Positions 31,201-42,697 of a stretch of DNA of 64,000 nucleotides are shown piece after piece. Within the stretch, counting starts at the first letter, position 1; the number at the start of each line of letters is the position of its first letter. Source of the stretch: Crambe crambe (lineage: Eukaryota; Porifera; Demospongiae; Poecilosclerida; Crambeidae); NCBI GenBank assembly GCA_963924555.1, contig OZ004581.1:2356001-2420000 (forward strand), given 5' to 3'. The translations under genes and the position numbers were made by a program. The notes under the pieces were generated by a model. That model worked only from the letters and a program-made list of their open reading frames with translations, had not been told where the DNA came from and did no database searches.

Positions 31201-33841
31201 CATTACTTGCTTCTGTTTATACCAAACAAAGATTCCTTATATTTATGGCATGTAGTAACCATTACTATGTATAATGATAAGAAATGGAAATTGAAGAAAC
31301 TTATATGCCTTGAGAAAGAATCCCGCAAACTCTGTCTAGAATGTCACTAAGAAAAACACTAAAACCAGCAATGAACATAATACCTATCATTCTAAATGGG
31401 ATAATGGCATGTAGTTGTGTAGAAACTGCCTGTTGAAAATACCTATACTATTGTGTCGATTTAATATCATCCAAAAAATTCCCACAAAGTATTATCCTCA
31501 GCATTAAGAATTTGCATGCACAGTTGCATGGTACGTGCAGAACCTCAAAGCAGACTATGACAATTGACATTTACTAGAATTTAGAACCTTTTTACATTGA
31601 TAATCCTCCAGTTATCAATTTCGGAGGAGACAGCTTAGACCACCGAAAACTTCCCTACTCGCATAAATAACCGTTACTATGCAGGTACCGTAACGAGCTA
31701 ATTCCATCGCTGTGACGTCATTGCCCGAAAAAATTTTGCGCGTTTCCTATCCCTAATGTACAGTATCTATGTGCAGACTGAATAAAGAAGCACAGATTTT
31801 AGATCGAGATGTGCATTATTTAGAGTAAAAACGTGCCGGGGCGCATGCGCCTCGCCGATGCGATTATTGAACTCTGACCCAATGCTGCACTCGGGAAGTG
31901 TATGTGTAATAACTGCTTGCTAGACGATCAGCTTAATTGGATAGATAACTATAGAAGCGAGCCTACTGAAAAAGCTAGCTAGCAGCTGAGGGGGGTGCTC
32001 GAGCACCCTGAGCACCTCGCTAGATACGCCACTGCCTATATTTTGACAACAATTCTTTAATCATTGTATTGATGAAGCTAGATTAAAGGTCATTCATGTT
32101 ATGTGTTAAAATACTCAACCACATTCATGTTAACTGAATCACATAAAAACACAAAATTTATGACTGGTATGTTCTACCAGCCCCCCACAATGATTATGCT
32201 CCTCATACGCCTATGAAAGAGTGATGTAGGCTTGAGTACATGACTATAAAAAGTACGGAAACCTATGTACTGACCCTACATCGCTGCATGGACTGCTCTG
32301 TTAACTGTCATAAAATTGACATAAACCCTACATCGCTGCAAGGTGTAGCCAAAAGGATAGTATGGCAGCAGCCAGCACCTTGTTTCCGTACTTTTTATAG
32401 TCATGTACTCAAGCCTACATCACTCTTTCATTTAGAAGAAATGTTTTTACTCTCATAGTATTTTGTGTCTAAGATCAAAGAAGGTGGTGCACAGAAAATA
32501 GCTACTGTCTTTTTATGCTCTACTCTCGTTGGGTTCGAAAGTGGAATTTTATTCAATTTACCATATTGCATATTTGAAATAATATTCATTGACCACATTT
32601 CCCAACAAGCTTTGCAGTTGCCCAGCTACTGTGCCCTCACCTTCATGGGCGAGTTAAAGCACAGTGCGTGGGTGGGTTGTAGCACACTTGAACTTTAGAT
32701 TGCATAAAGTTCGAGTGGCTTCTTTGATCTTCAGGCTGGGCATGAAAAATGTATGTACATGTATTCTTACCTAAGTCATGACAAAGCGCAGCCAGTCTTA
32801 CACACATCTTATGTTCCAATTGTAGTATGATTTCCCCACTTTTGTCTTTATTCCCATTTACTTCTTTTATCTCGTCCTCCAAATGATCCACAAGTTCTCC
32901 AGCAACATAACATACACTAAAGATTTTGATTACAACTCTGAAGTGTACATTTATAGAAAAATTACCCTATAGAGTGTTCAAATCTAGTGTGAGTAGCTCC
33001 TGGATACACATGAAACAGAGGTCCTTTATTTAGATAATAAAAAATAATGATGCCACAATAGAACAATACTAAAATCTCCTTACCAAGTTGTTTTATATCT
33101 CGGAGTCTGTAAAACTCCGGAGTGTCAATGATGGCCTTTTCCAGACTATTCAACTTGATGGTACCATGAATTGGATCATTGATGATCAGATACTTTCTTT
33201 TGTGTAACTTATTGGTAGAATTAATAATGTTGACTATTATATGAGTGAATTATCAACTAGCTACTGCCTACCTTGTCTAGTTTGTCTCTTTCTTCTCTGC
33301 ATTTAGCTGAGTAATATTATACCATGAATAAATCATTGACATCACCATTGACCCATTGCAGTATAAGCATGGCTTATTTCCAGAAGCTGCCAGTTTTCTC
33401 CCTATATCCAAACTAGCTACGTAACTGCTTCTGAAGCGTATAGTCACATAATTATATATACTCACATGGCATACATATGGAAGCCGAGAAGGGCACTTTT
33501 TTTCTTTTGAGAGTCGGCGACAGGCGGCGATAGGTCAGCGACTGTCGGCGACAGTCGGCGACAGGCGGCGACAGTCGGCGACAGTCGGCGACAGTCGGCG
33601 ACAGGCGGCGACAGTTCGGCGACAGTCGGCGACAGTCGGCGACAGGCGGAGACAGTCGGCGACAGGCGGCGACAGGCGGCGACAGGCGGCGACAGGCGGC
33701 GACAGGCGGCGACAGGCGGAGAGTGGCAGTGCATGTTAGGAAGGTAAAGGGTCGGCAAAGACATTAGTTATTACTATTTTGGCAACTTGATCATCAACTC
33801 ACTTCTCTCATGCTCAAAAACTTGCACTTTCATAGCCCATT

Positions 33842-33885
<44 letters not shown>

Positions 33886-35433
33886 GAGCTCTTAGTAAAC
33901 AGTTTTTAAGTTATAGCTACATAGTTACTCCTATAGTGCTCATAGCTATAGGGAGTTGGTAAGGTACTTATTCATGCAGACCCCACAGATAATGAATGAG
34001 TAGCTATATGATAAGTAGCTATAGTGAAATATAATGTGCAATAGCACTAACACACGATATGCTCTGAATGTGATGTGGTTGTATAGAGGATATGATAACC
34101 CCGAGATCCAACTATACTGGCACTCCTTCCGAGACCTAGCTGCTTTACCACTCCTTACTCTTTATGGCATCCCTCCCCCTTGTTTTGTATTTCATCGTTA
34201 TTTATTGTAAATAAATCATTATTTTCCTTGGCTTTTCATTTTGTCACTTTGTTCATCACTTTAATTGGTTTGTTCTCTGCGCGCTCGCCCCAGAATTTTC
34301 CTAGCCACTATAGTGTTGCCATAGTGTATATAATTGTTAGAACGAAGGTTCCCCTTGTCAGCTATGTCTTTGACTGGTATAAGTGCCTTTGTTGCTAGGT
34401 GTACTAGACACGAACCACGTGCGTGCATGCATGCATGCAATATCAATATCAATATCAATCTAAAGCCCAAAGGGCATATGCCAGGGATCAGGTGACTGCA
34501 TGAGGGAGGCTATTCAGATCTAGTCTCGGCCCATGCTCCCACCCGGAAAGGAGAGGGGTCTGGTGACTATGGGCATAAATCTTGGTTTTGCTGACTCAGC
34601 TACGTGCGCAGCGAATGTCAAGCCCCCCCCCACACCTGCAAGCTTGGACTAGGCCGATTTTGTGCAGTGCTAGTGACAAGCAGGGTAAGCTTCGATCCAT
34701 GGCGCTGGCAAGATCGATCCCACTAAATTGAATCATGTGACAGTTAGTGCTATTCTGAACTGCTGAGTCAGCAAAACCAAGATTTATGCCCATAGTCACT
34801 CTGGGTGGGGGCTGGGCCGAGACTAGATCTGAATAGCCTCCCTCATGCATGGCATTTAGATTGATATTGATCTTGATATTGATATTGCATGCATGCATGC
34901 ACGTGGTTCGTGTCTAGTACACCTAGCAACAAAGGCGCTTATACCAGCCAAAGACATAGCTGACAAGGGGAACCTTTTGTTCTAACAACTACACTATGGC
35001 AACACTATAGTGGCTAGGAAAATTCTGGGGCGAGCGCGCAGAGAACAAACCAATTAAAGTGATGAACAAAGTGACAAAATGAAAAGCCAAGGAAAAATAA
35101 TGATTTATTTACAATAAATAACGATGAAATACAAAACAAGGGGGAGGGATGCCATAAAGAGTAAGGAGTGGTAAAGCAGCTAGGTCTCGGAAGGAGTGCC
35201 AGTATAGTTGGATCTCGGGGTTATCATATCCTCTATACAACCACATCACATTCAGAGCATATCGTGTGTTAGTGCTATTGCACATTATATTTCACTATAG
35301 CTACTTATCATATAGCTACTCATTCATTATCTGTGGGGTCTGCATGAATAAGTACCTTACCAACTCCCTATAGCTATGAGCACTATAGGAGTAACTATGT
35401 AGCTATAACTTAAAAACTGTTTACTAAGAGCTC

Positions 35434-35486
<53 letters not shown>

Positions 35487-36338
35487 AATGGGCTATGAAA
35501 GTGCAAGTTTTTGAGCATGAGAGAAGTGAGTTGATGATCAAGTTGCCAAAATAGTAATAACTAATGTCTTTGCCGACCCTTTACCTTCCTAACATGCACT
35601 GCCACTCTCCGCCTGTCGCCGCCTGTCGCCGCCTGTCGCCGCCTGTCGCCGCCTGTCGCCGACTGTCGCCGACTGTCGCCGACTGTCGCCGACTGTCGCC
35701 GACTGTCGCCGACTGTCGCCGACTGTCGCCGAACTGTCGCAGACTGTCGCCGACTGTCGCCGACTGTCGCCGACAGTCGCTGACCTGTCGCCGACAGTCG
35801 CTGACCTGTCGCCGACAGTCGCCGACAGTCGCCGCCTACCATTCTCTGCCTGTCGCCGCCACTTTCCGCTTGTCGCCGCCTGGCGCCGCCACTCACCGAC
35901 TCTCAAAAGAAAAAAAAGTGCCCTTCTCGGCTTCCATACATACATGCAGTAGTAAAGCCACATTTCTGAATAAACTAGCTACTGAGACTTCCCCTTCTCT
36001 ATAGATCCTCCCCAAGTCAAAGGTATTCAATCTCTGCTCATTATAACTCCGTTGTTCTGGGTAGCTACAGTTAGCAGCTAACATAGGAACAATTAATATT
36101 TTTTCCAACCATGCGAGTCACTCAATTTAACCCCCATAGTCATGATATAGTTTTGTTAAAATCCTTTCTCTTTGGGCACTAAATCTCTCTCATCATAAAA
36201 AGAGCTTCAACAAGATACATAACAGCTAACTGTAGCGTTATACTTACCAACTAGGTCATCATCAGAATGAATGCCTAGTACTCTTCCTGAACAATGAGTT
36301 ATTATTTCCCTTGTTTGTTCATCATATGATTCAGCCAT
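24247..36338 (-). CDS. SAMHD1-like: SL-D: SAMHD1-like protein with altered HD motif
   Basis: Exons (minus): 36248-36338, 33272-33306, 33084-33192, 32966-33023, 32771-32916, 27926-27975, 27683-27862, 27583-27636, 27295-27392, 26949-27027, 26375-26466, 26102-26306, 25949-26026, 25776-25877, 25620-25697, 24446-24496, 24247-24378. They join in phase to about 545 aa. Conserved parts include [35 protein letters not shown] and [13 protein letters not shown]. Two differences stand out. GHGPFSH reads GFGPFSH, so the position of human H210 is Phe. The position of human H233 is Arg (TRQELSQL). Metal-ligand residues (FEH, HD, DVD) remain. I infer impaired or altered catalysis. The acceptor of the NDPIHG exon (33192) is purine-rich and uncertain. 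Two introns are inflated by mobile DNA: 2.5 kb of palindrome in intron 1 and 4.8 kb between the CHDLG and GFGPFSH exons. Confidence 0.85.
25178..25231. repeat. (CA)n microsatellite
   Basis: Dinucleotide run lying in an SL-D intron. The open frames through it are artefacts. Confidence 0.97.
26500..26800. repeat. Dispersed repeat in SL-D intron
   Basis: Contains the GCGAGCGAGCAACCTGAGAG and CTCGCTCGCTCGCTTGCTTG phrases of the family at 1-650, plus a C-run near 26551-26567. Confidence 0.55.
28243..28809. mobile_element. Tc1/mariner-type MITE with TA duplication
   Basis: The termini are perfect 26-bp inverted repeats beginning GGGTAGGTGTGGGTATTATG. TA flanks both ends (28241-28242 and 28810-28811). 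The second copy of the host repeat near 29512-29525 reads straight through with a single TA, giving a paralogous empty site. The 567-bp interior has no transposase, so it is non-autonomous. TA duplication is the hallmark of Tc1/mariner-type insertion. Confidence 0.88.
28868..29410. mobile_element. Non-autonomous element with about 50-bp TIRs and 9-bp duplication (Mutator-like?)
   Basis: It begins TAGTCTGGCGGGCGATGACC and ends with the inverse, about 50 bp with one mismatch seen. Both flanks carry CCATAACTC (28859-28867 and 29411-29419). The matching stretch at 28146 is uninterrupted, confirming the junction. A 9-bp duplication with long TIRs fits Mutator-like elements. No transposase is present. 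A tiny relative with TAGTCTGGCGG ends lies at 58365-58436. Confidence 0.8.
29575..29680. repeat. Short repeats of TTCGTAGAC
   Basis: Five variants of CTTCGTAGAC (including CTTCATAGAC and CTACGTAGAC) occur in about 100 bp directly after the second host-repeat unit. Confidence 0.6.
29895..32034. mobile_element. P-element-like DNA transposon, degraded
   Basis: Ends CAGTGGCGTATCTAG and its inverse CTAGATACGCCACTG, both flanked by CCTAT (29890-29894 and 32035-32039). The interior carries remnants of a P-element/THAP9-class transposase on the minus strand. It sits in the intron of SL-D between the CHDLG and GFGPFSH exons. The duplication may be longer and imperfect, since P elements usually make 8 bp. 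Confidence 0.75.
30336..31203 (-). pseudogene. P-element/THAP9-like transposase remnant
   Basis: Three pieces in minus-strand order. A small exon from ATG at 31203 to 31075 contains an AT-hook-like core ([10 protein letters not shown]). A middle part lies at 30660-31020 in two frames. The C-terminal part at 30336-30650 contains [18 protein letters not shown] and [12 protein letters not shown], which match the conserved C-terminal block of P-type and THAP9 transposases (QDP/S-E-FF...GG-NDNP). The middle part needs a frame change and the N-terminal THAP and catalytic regions are missing or unrecognisable, so it is not expected to be active. Confidence 0.72.
32212..32431. mobile_element. 220-bp palindromic MITE
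   Basis: Inverted repeats of about 48 bp beginning ATGAAAGAGTGATGTAGGCT enclose about 120 bp. No coding sequence. It lies in the same SL-D intron as the P-like element. Flanking duplications were not resolved. Confidence 0.8.
33525..33722. repeat. GGCGACAGn minisatellite (left arm)
   Basis: About 20 units of 9 bp alternating GGCGACAGT/C. The right arm (about 35608-35840) has the inverse with a different unit count and order, so the arms have diverged in copy number. Confidence 0.93.
33847..33885. repeat. (AAT)n microsatellite (left arm of palindrome)
   Basis: AAT trinucleotide run. Its inverse (TTA/ATT run) is at about 35436-35482 and is longer, another copy-number difference between arms. 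Confidence 0.93.
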
Positions 36339-36598
36339 AGTTGTTCACTGATAGAGTCTCTACACAACTATTAACTGACCAGCTTGGGTAGCTAATGAAT
36401 GCTACGTGTATCCCGGCTCTGTAATCATCATACCTTATATGAATAAGTTTATTTTTATCCTCATGTGATGATCTAATAATAATCATGAATATCCTCTACA
36501 TTCTTCAATTATTAGCTGCATGCAAGAAGTCATGCAAAATCAAGTGCATATTACGTATGTAATTATTATGGCCCATCTCCTGGCCCTTGTACATTATT

Positions 36599-39500
36599 TT
36601 ACTCCATCACAATTTTTACAAAATAAGGTTTTTCAAAATATTTTTTCACTCTGTCGAACAAGTGATCCAACTCTTCCTTAGTGTTGTCCTTCGTCTTTGA
36701 GTATAATCTGACTCTATATTCCAGAAATGCCTGTGGAAGATTCAGTTTGGAAACTTGGTCCTGCATGTGCATATGACTATACTAATAATTATTAGCATCA
36801 ATTTATATGTAAGTTATGAGTTGTAGCTATATGTATACTCGAATTCAAGTTTAACTGAACTAGCAACTGTACCTCAGTATCAGGATTATTTCTCAGTATT
36901 GTTGTCTTATGAAAACAAAACTCTTGATCATCATCCTAAATGAAAGTGAAAAAAAAAAAAAGATGAGCTAGGGCTTGATGGATATGAATAAAAGTTACAA
37001 CATATCACTGTATATATAAGCACACTGGTGTGCTGTCACATATGGCTACAGCTATTAGTACATACCCTACTGAAGAAGTACATATCCTTTAAAGGATCAG
37101 GATCATCCTTTTTTTCTGATGCAAATTGTATTGGCACACACTGAATAATTTGATACGTAATCCATGATGACTATATACGTAATATGTAACTGTCCATTTT
37201 ACTACCCACTTCTATTTCCATTCTCTCATTGGCAGCAAATTCTTTATGACAATTCTTCTTTTTGGCTTTCAAATCCTTCTGCTTTTCAATCTAGAGAAAT
37301 AGCATCCACACAGTAGCTAGTAGTAGTTAACTCCACTACTATTTGGAGTCGTCCTATGTAGCTACCTCTTTTTCTGCAGCCTCTTCATAGCCAAATTGGT
37401 CTGATCTTTCATGAGGCCAGGCTAAAAGTGGGTATGATTTCTTACGTTTACATTTATACATCACACTTTCATCTCTGCTCATAATTCCCTTTATGAGTTT
37501 TTGAGCCTGCTCCATAATAATATTAATAATGACAATAGTATACTATGTTACTGAAGTACCTTTTCTAATCCTTTTTCTAACACTCGAGTTTTCCCATGTG
37601 GTGTAACAATGCGATGATGCATAATGCAATCTAAGATTGTGTCAGTTAGCATGATATATCCAGCTAAATCAGCTTTATGAGATAGCACGTTCTTAACTGC
37701 ATCCATCCAGGAGATCGGTCCATCACTACCACATCCTATCATTTTAACATCCTTTACCGCAATGAAGATATCTTTGATCCTATGCAATTATGGTCATACT
37801 GTATATTATTATACATGCATGGTCAAACTCACATCATTTCAATTCCATTCGTAACAGGATGCTGATAAGCTTTTTGATGTAAAATACTACGAGTTCTAAA
37901 CATACCATAGATATTGTTCACCTCCTGTTCAATGATACTGCAAGTATAAACATCGATATTCTTGCCTACATTATAGAACCTTGCTTCTGAATCCAATATG
38001 TAGTTCTCTGTCATCTCTGTCAAGAATGATTTCACTGAGTTCCATACAGCGTCTGTATGACATAAACGACTGTGAACATCATGTCCCTATTATGTACATA
38101 TATGTTTAAACTTTCTGTAATGTACTATGATTTTATGCCCAAACAAAGTAAAATGTTCATATCTGCTTAGGCCAGTTTCAGTGTATTATCCCCCCCCCTT
38201 CCATCTGTTCATAATAGTACCTCCAGTCGAACTCATTGGTAAGTCCAAGGTAATGACAGTCACGTGCAAAATAGTCCCACTTGTCCACATCCATACCACT
38301 TGTTTTATTAGCCACAACCTACAGGTGCAGCAGAATAGTAGCCATAGTCCTACATACATGATAGCAATAGCTAGATACATACCTCATAGAGGAAAATTGG
38401 TTTGAAAGATTTCCCTTTGATTTCGATAGTCTCCTACGTATATAAAAATCCAAGTAGCATATATATACATCACTTATTATGATTGACTTCTTTATGCATA
38501 CTATTTTCTCCTTTATCTTATCCATATCTGGATCAATCATGCTCTCAATAATCTCAACATGTGTCTTCCTCAATCCATGGACAATGAAATTAGCCAGCAC
38601 CAGAGGATGATCTAAAAGGATCTTCTTGAATATTAGCTTGGAAAGTTCTTCATGTCTTATCATTTCCGGCTGTTATAATTATACATAGACTAATGGTATG
38701 TACGTAGCTATAAGATCAATGTAATAAAGCTAACGAACCTCGATTATCTTAACAATTTTTCCAAATAAATGTGAAAGTGGACCATGACCTTATAAAACAT
38801 CAAAGATCAATCAGCTGTCTAATTTTTAATGATAATTATGTATACATACCTAAGTCATGGCAAAGAGCAGCAACTCTGATACAATATTCATCCTTGATAC
38901 AAAACAGCTTCTTCATACTTTCTAAACATTTTGATGAATCATTCAGCTTTCTTCTTTTCCTATTCTGAAGTAGTTGTGAGTTTGTTCTTTTTCTTCCTCT
39001 TTCAGCCCTGAATGCCAGAATTTCTTCCCTTTGACTTTCTAACTGTTCTCTTAAATGTCGGACTAACTCCCCAGCAATGTAGCATACACTAAATGAAATA
39101 TATTGTACAGTGTACATGCATAGCTAGATCATTAAACATTGACTACCCAAGAGAGTGTTCAAATCTTGTGTGGGTTGCTCCAGGATACACATGAACGACT
39201 CCTCCTGTTGAATATTCTAATCATACATGTACTAGTTATGGTTACAAAAAATTGTTACCAAGTTGTTTTATATCTTTGAGCCTGAAGAACTCTGGAGTAT
39301 TGATCATGGCTTGTTCCAAACTATTCAACTTGATGGAGCCATGAATTGGATCATTGAAAATTTTATGATCTTTCTAGTAAAGAGAGCAATACAAAAATCT
39401 TCAGCTAGTACCAGTAGCTGTGTATTTCCTATACCAGGTTTTCCTTGATAGCTGCAATCTTCTCCATGCATTTTCCTGTATACATTATATGGGTATACTA

Positions 39501-40538
39501 ATACGTATTGCATGCATGCTGGTGAGTATTTACTAGCTCTTCGTACCTAAAGAGTGTTATAGCCATTATCAATCGATCACTAATTGAACTCCTAGTTCTG
39601 TATGGTCATACTTTTATGGAATGTGTTTTTACATCCTGAGTCTTTATTATGCATACATACATACCGTTATATATTTGGCGGTGTATTAAATTTGATGGTT
39701 TAGTGGTCTGTCTTGGAACCACTAATTATATAATGTCCGCCAATATCTATAGCTATTGGGGGTGGGAGGAGGAGGGGTGGCTAGCTCGAATGTATGCACG
39801 CACAAGATCAAGTAGCTAGCTAGTTCCATTTCCAGCTGTTTTGCGATCGTGATGGCCCAAGTTCTCGAAGAAGGAGGAGGAAAGGGAGTATTTCCTTGAT
39901 GGAAGCTCAAAGAGATAGATCATGAAGTGAAGAGGACGGAGCAAAGTATCAGACCAAAAAAAAAAGAGAGGGAAGCAGCATGCATGAGTGCGCGATAACG
40001 CGCCGCCACCAATAATAATAATGTCCGACAAAGGTGTATGTGCTTACATAGGGATAGGAAACATGGGGGCAATGGAGCCAATGGCCTCCATGCCTAAAAA
40101 TGCTATGGGGGCCAAGCCCCAATGGAGCTAATTGAGCAGTACATTAAGGTATTGCTAAGAGCCGGCCTGAGGCTGAGATTTTATTGAGACTCTATGAGAT
40201 TTACATGTATGCCACATGAAGTTATCAGTAATGATTTCATGCATGCAGGTGTCAATCAAAGCACAGTACGTATTGGTTTCATACTTGCCTGAGCACTTGT
40301 GCATGCTCCAGGCCTGCACTAGCCCTAGCTCTAGCCTTCTAGCTCCAAGCCCTAGCCCCCTAGCCTAGCAATGTCACTTAAAGGACATAGTTATTGTAGT
40401 TATACAAGGTAATGCTTTATAGCCAAAGATACACAACTTACCCACTTTGTCATCTAAGTCGGATTTTACTGTTTCTAAGCAATATTCGATTATCTCTTCT
40501 GCAACTATTATGATGTCTTCTGCATCCACACTAGCCAT
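36599..40538 (-). CDS. SAMHD1-like: SL-E: SAMHD1-like dNTP triphosphohydrolase
   Basis: Exons (minus): 40442-40538, 39435-39475, 39259-39373, 39147-39204, 38850-39088, 38739-38788, 38502-38669, 38383-38433, 38221-38318, 37980-38052, 37833-37924, 37560-37779, 37366-37506, 37210-37290, 37066-37140, 36873-36935, 36599-36760. They join in phase to 607 aa. Motifs: [34 protein letters not shown] (Phe to Leu against the usual motif), [35 protein letters not shown]. The HD metal ligands and dNTP-site residues are kept, so an active enzyme is predicted. It carries a basic insert before CHDLG ([10 protein letters not shown]...RKRRK) that looks like a nuclear-localisation signal and is absent from the sister copies. 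No Death-fold or SAM domain is seen. SL-D starts only 260 bp beyond its stop codon. Small ORF 1 lies 2.2 kb upstream on the same strand. Confidence 0.93.
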
Positions 40539-42240
40539 TAGCTATCAATTCCAATCACTACTACAAACAAGCCTTACAGCTGGATCTGTGGATACTTTAT
40601 GGAATGCATTTTTATACCTCATGATTGACTCATATAAGCATGCACGCCTCTGGTCATGAATGCACTTAAGTTGGAGACACAAGTCTGATTGTTATAATAA
40701 TTATGGTCATAGTTGACATAGCTGGAAGATTAAATCAAGGATATGTACATACATATGACCAACAGCAATAGCTATGTACATGCATAGTGTCCATGTAGTT
40801 CATACAAACCCATGAGGTCTCTTATGGCTACTACAATAGCTGTTAGCTTTGTTACGTATGATAACAAGACACTATTTCGAAATTTCAAAAGTCTGCATAT
40901 CTAACTTTCCCTTTCATCTGTTTTGATAAACAGCTATCTTCAAATCACAATAGAGTAATGCTTACTGGATACAAAAATGATCATGCTATTCAACCACTAT
41001 TGCATTAGCTAATTCCCATATTAGTTCACATGCCAGGGGGACTGATCAGTTAGATCATTATACTATATAAGTAGCTAATCATGTCGTAGCAGACTATTAT
41101 GGATATCTACGATAGCTATATTATTTGCAGGACAATGCTTATAACCTGTAACTTGATAGTGTCTGTCCAGTGCATTTGAGCCCAGTCTCTCCCTCCACTT
41201 CCTATTTTAGTTGCGATTAAGACATAGAAAACATTTTTTCTAAGCAAGTAAGACACTCCCAATGGGGTTCTTCATGGAATTATTCGCTTCGGTGATCAAT
41301 TACGTACATCACTTTAATTCCATGATGAACTCCATTGAGAGTGTCTTACCTATATATACCACAACCACAATATTACCATTATGGGATCCAGGAGGTGGCA
41401 TGTGATGGTTGCAAGTACATTACTTGGACATTTACTTGGACATCAGGTTAGTTATAATGCAAGAGAGCAACTAGCTATTTATGTATAGTGCCCTCATAGT
41501 CAAACTACGTATTTTGATCTAAGTGCCGATCTAAGCCCTAGACAAATTACTAGTGTATGCAGCTACACTTCTATAATTTTTCACATGTGCCAGGTGAAAG
41601 GGCAGTCCAGTAGTCCATTCCAGTAGTCCAGTCCACCGATTGTATACACCCCTAAGTGTCCATGAGATCTCTGTTATGATAACAGCTAATGTATCTTCAA
41701 ATTCCAATAATGCTTACTGGATATAAAGAGTATAGCTAGTGTATTAGCTAGCTATACATGTTATTCAACCATGGGAAAGTTATTGTATTAATTTCCATAA
41801 TAGCTCACAGTTGAGCATTATAGCTACTTCTATAAAAGTATAGAATCATGTTATAGCAGACTATTATGGATATCTATTATGTGCAGGACAATAGCTACAC
41901 CTGTAACTTGATAGTGTCTGTATCATCAGACCACCATAACATTATTCATGGATTTGGTAATGTATGCATTATTGCCTGTTCCAGCATTCATGTATATAGT
42001 GCTAAGACACCTCACCACAGGCAGTACGAGCCTATTTTAGTTGCCTTCATGGAGATTAAGACACCTCCTCATTATAGAAAACATTGAAGTTCACCATATT
42101 CTAAGCAAGTAAGACACTCTCTTCATGGAATTATTCGCTTCGGTGATCATTTGCATGACCTTCAGTGTCTTTAATCCCATGAAGAACCCGATTGAGAGTC
42201 ACGATGGTGTCTCGTTCCTGTCTCATTGAAATCACACCTC
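40539..42240. repeat. Repeat-rich intergenic region
   Basis: Contains copies of the 'TTATTCGCTTCGGTGATCA' segment (41280 and 42126), the 'ACTTGATAGTGTCTG' family (41150 and 41900-41960) and sequence resembling 3750-4050. No gene is seen. Confidence 0.5.
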
Positions 42241-42399
42241 CATGATGCATACAGTGGTCTATTCGCAGGACATTTGGCCGAGAAACGTGTTTACAATAGA
42301 CTAAGACGTGAATACTGGTTGCAAGGGATGAGAGGAGATGTCAGGAAACATTGTCATTCATGTCTCACTTGTGCTAGTCAAAAAAGTACTGTACTGTAA
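42241..42399 (+). pseudogene. LTR-retrotransposon integrase zinc-binding fragment (Ty3/Gypsy-like)
   Basis: One frame reads HDAYSGLFAGHL, then EYWLQGMRGDV, then CHSCLTCASQK, and stops. The His...His...Cys-x2-Cys arrangement and the surrounding residues match the H2C2 zinc-binding N-terminus of retrotransposon integrases. Only about 53 residues survive, and no RT, RNase H or LTR was found next to it. It lies between small ORF 1 and SL-E. Confidence 0.8.
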
Positions 42400-42697
42400 C
42401 CCGTCCCCCATTGCACCCGATTCCAGTAGGTGAACCCTTTTTTTCCCTTTATCATTATGTATAGCATGGGTAGGAGTGAATAAATTTCACAAAGTACTGT
42501 GGGAATATAAATTGCAAGCGCAGCTGAATGCAATTTGCATGAGTAGCTATACAATCCATCAAAAGTGTACATTTTCAACAAATCAAATACAATAGGGGGG
42601 CCCTAGGGGCCTAATACAATAAGGAAATGAAACTACGGCTATAGTCTCGTTCCTAGACCTATATTTTTCTCCATGCAATTTATTCAAATGTCATATG

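Larger units (their letters stand above)
33476..35938. mobile_element. Large foldback element: 2.46-kb palindrome with minisatellite ends
   Basis: Two arms of about 1.1 kb (about 33476-34608 and 34762-35938) are near-identical reverse complements around a unique spacer of about 150 bp. Each arm runs, from the outside in: GGAAGCCGAGAAGGGCAC terminus, GGCGACAGGC-type 9-bp minisatellite, an (AAT)n run, about 500 bp of unique sequence, then (ATGC)n and (ATATCA)n. The flanks read CATACA on both sides if the terminus includes TATGGAAG. No transposase is present. The open frames up to 146 aa across the arms are Arg/Leu/Ser/Pro repeats from the minisatellite. It lies in intron 1 of SL-D. The terminus matches the element at 2522-2962. 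Confidence 0.88.

Noticed and set aside
33525-33722. CRISPR-like array of regular short repeats
   Set aside because: The units are contiguous 9-bp minisatellite repeats with no spacers, in a eukaryotic genome.
33462-36004. Open frames of 100-146 aa across the palindrome arms (CRRLSPTVA-type repeats)
   Set aside because: The 9-bp minisatellite is open in several frames on both strands. No start context or conserved domain supports coding.
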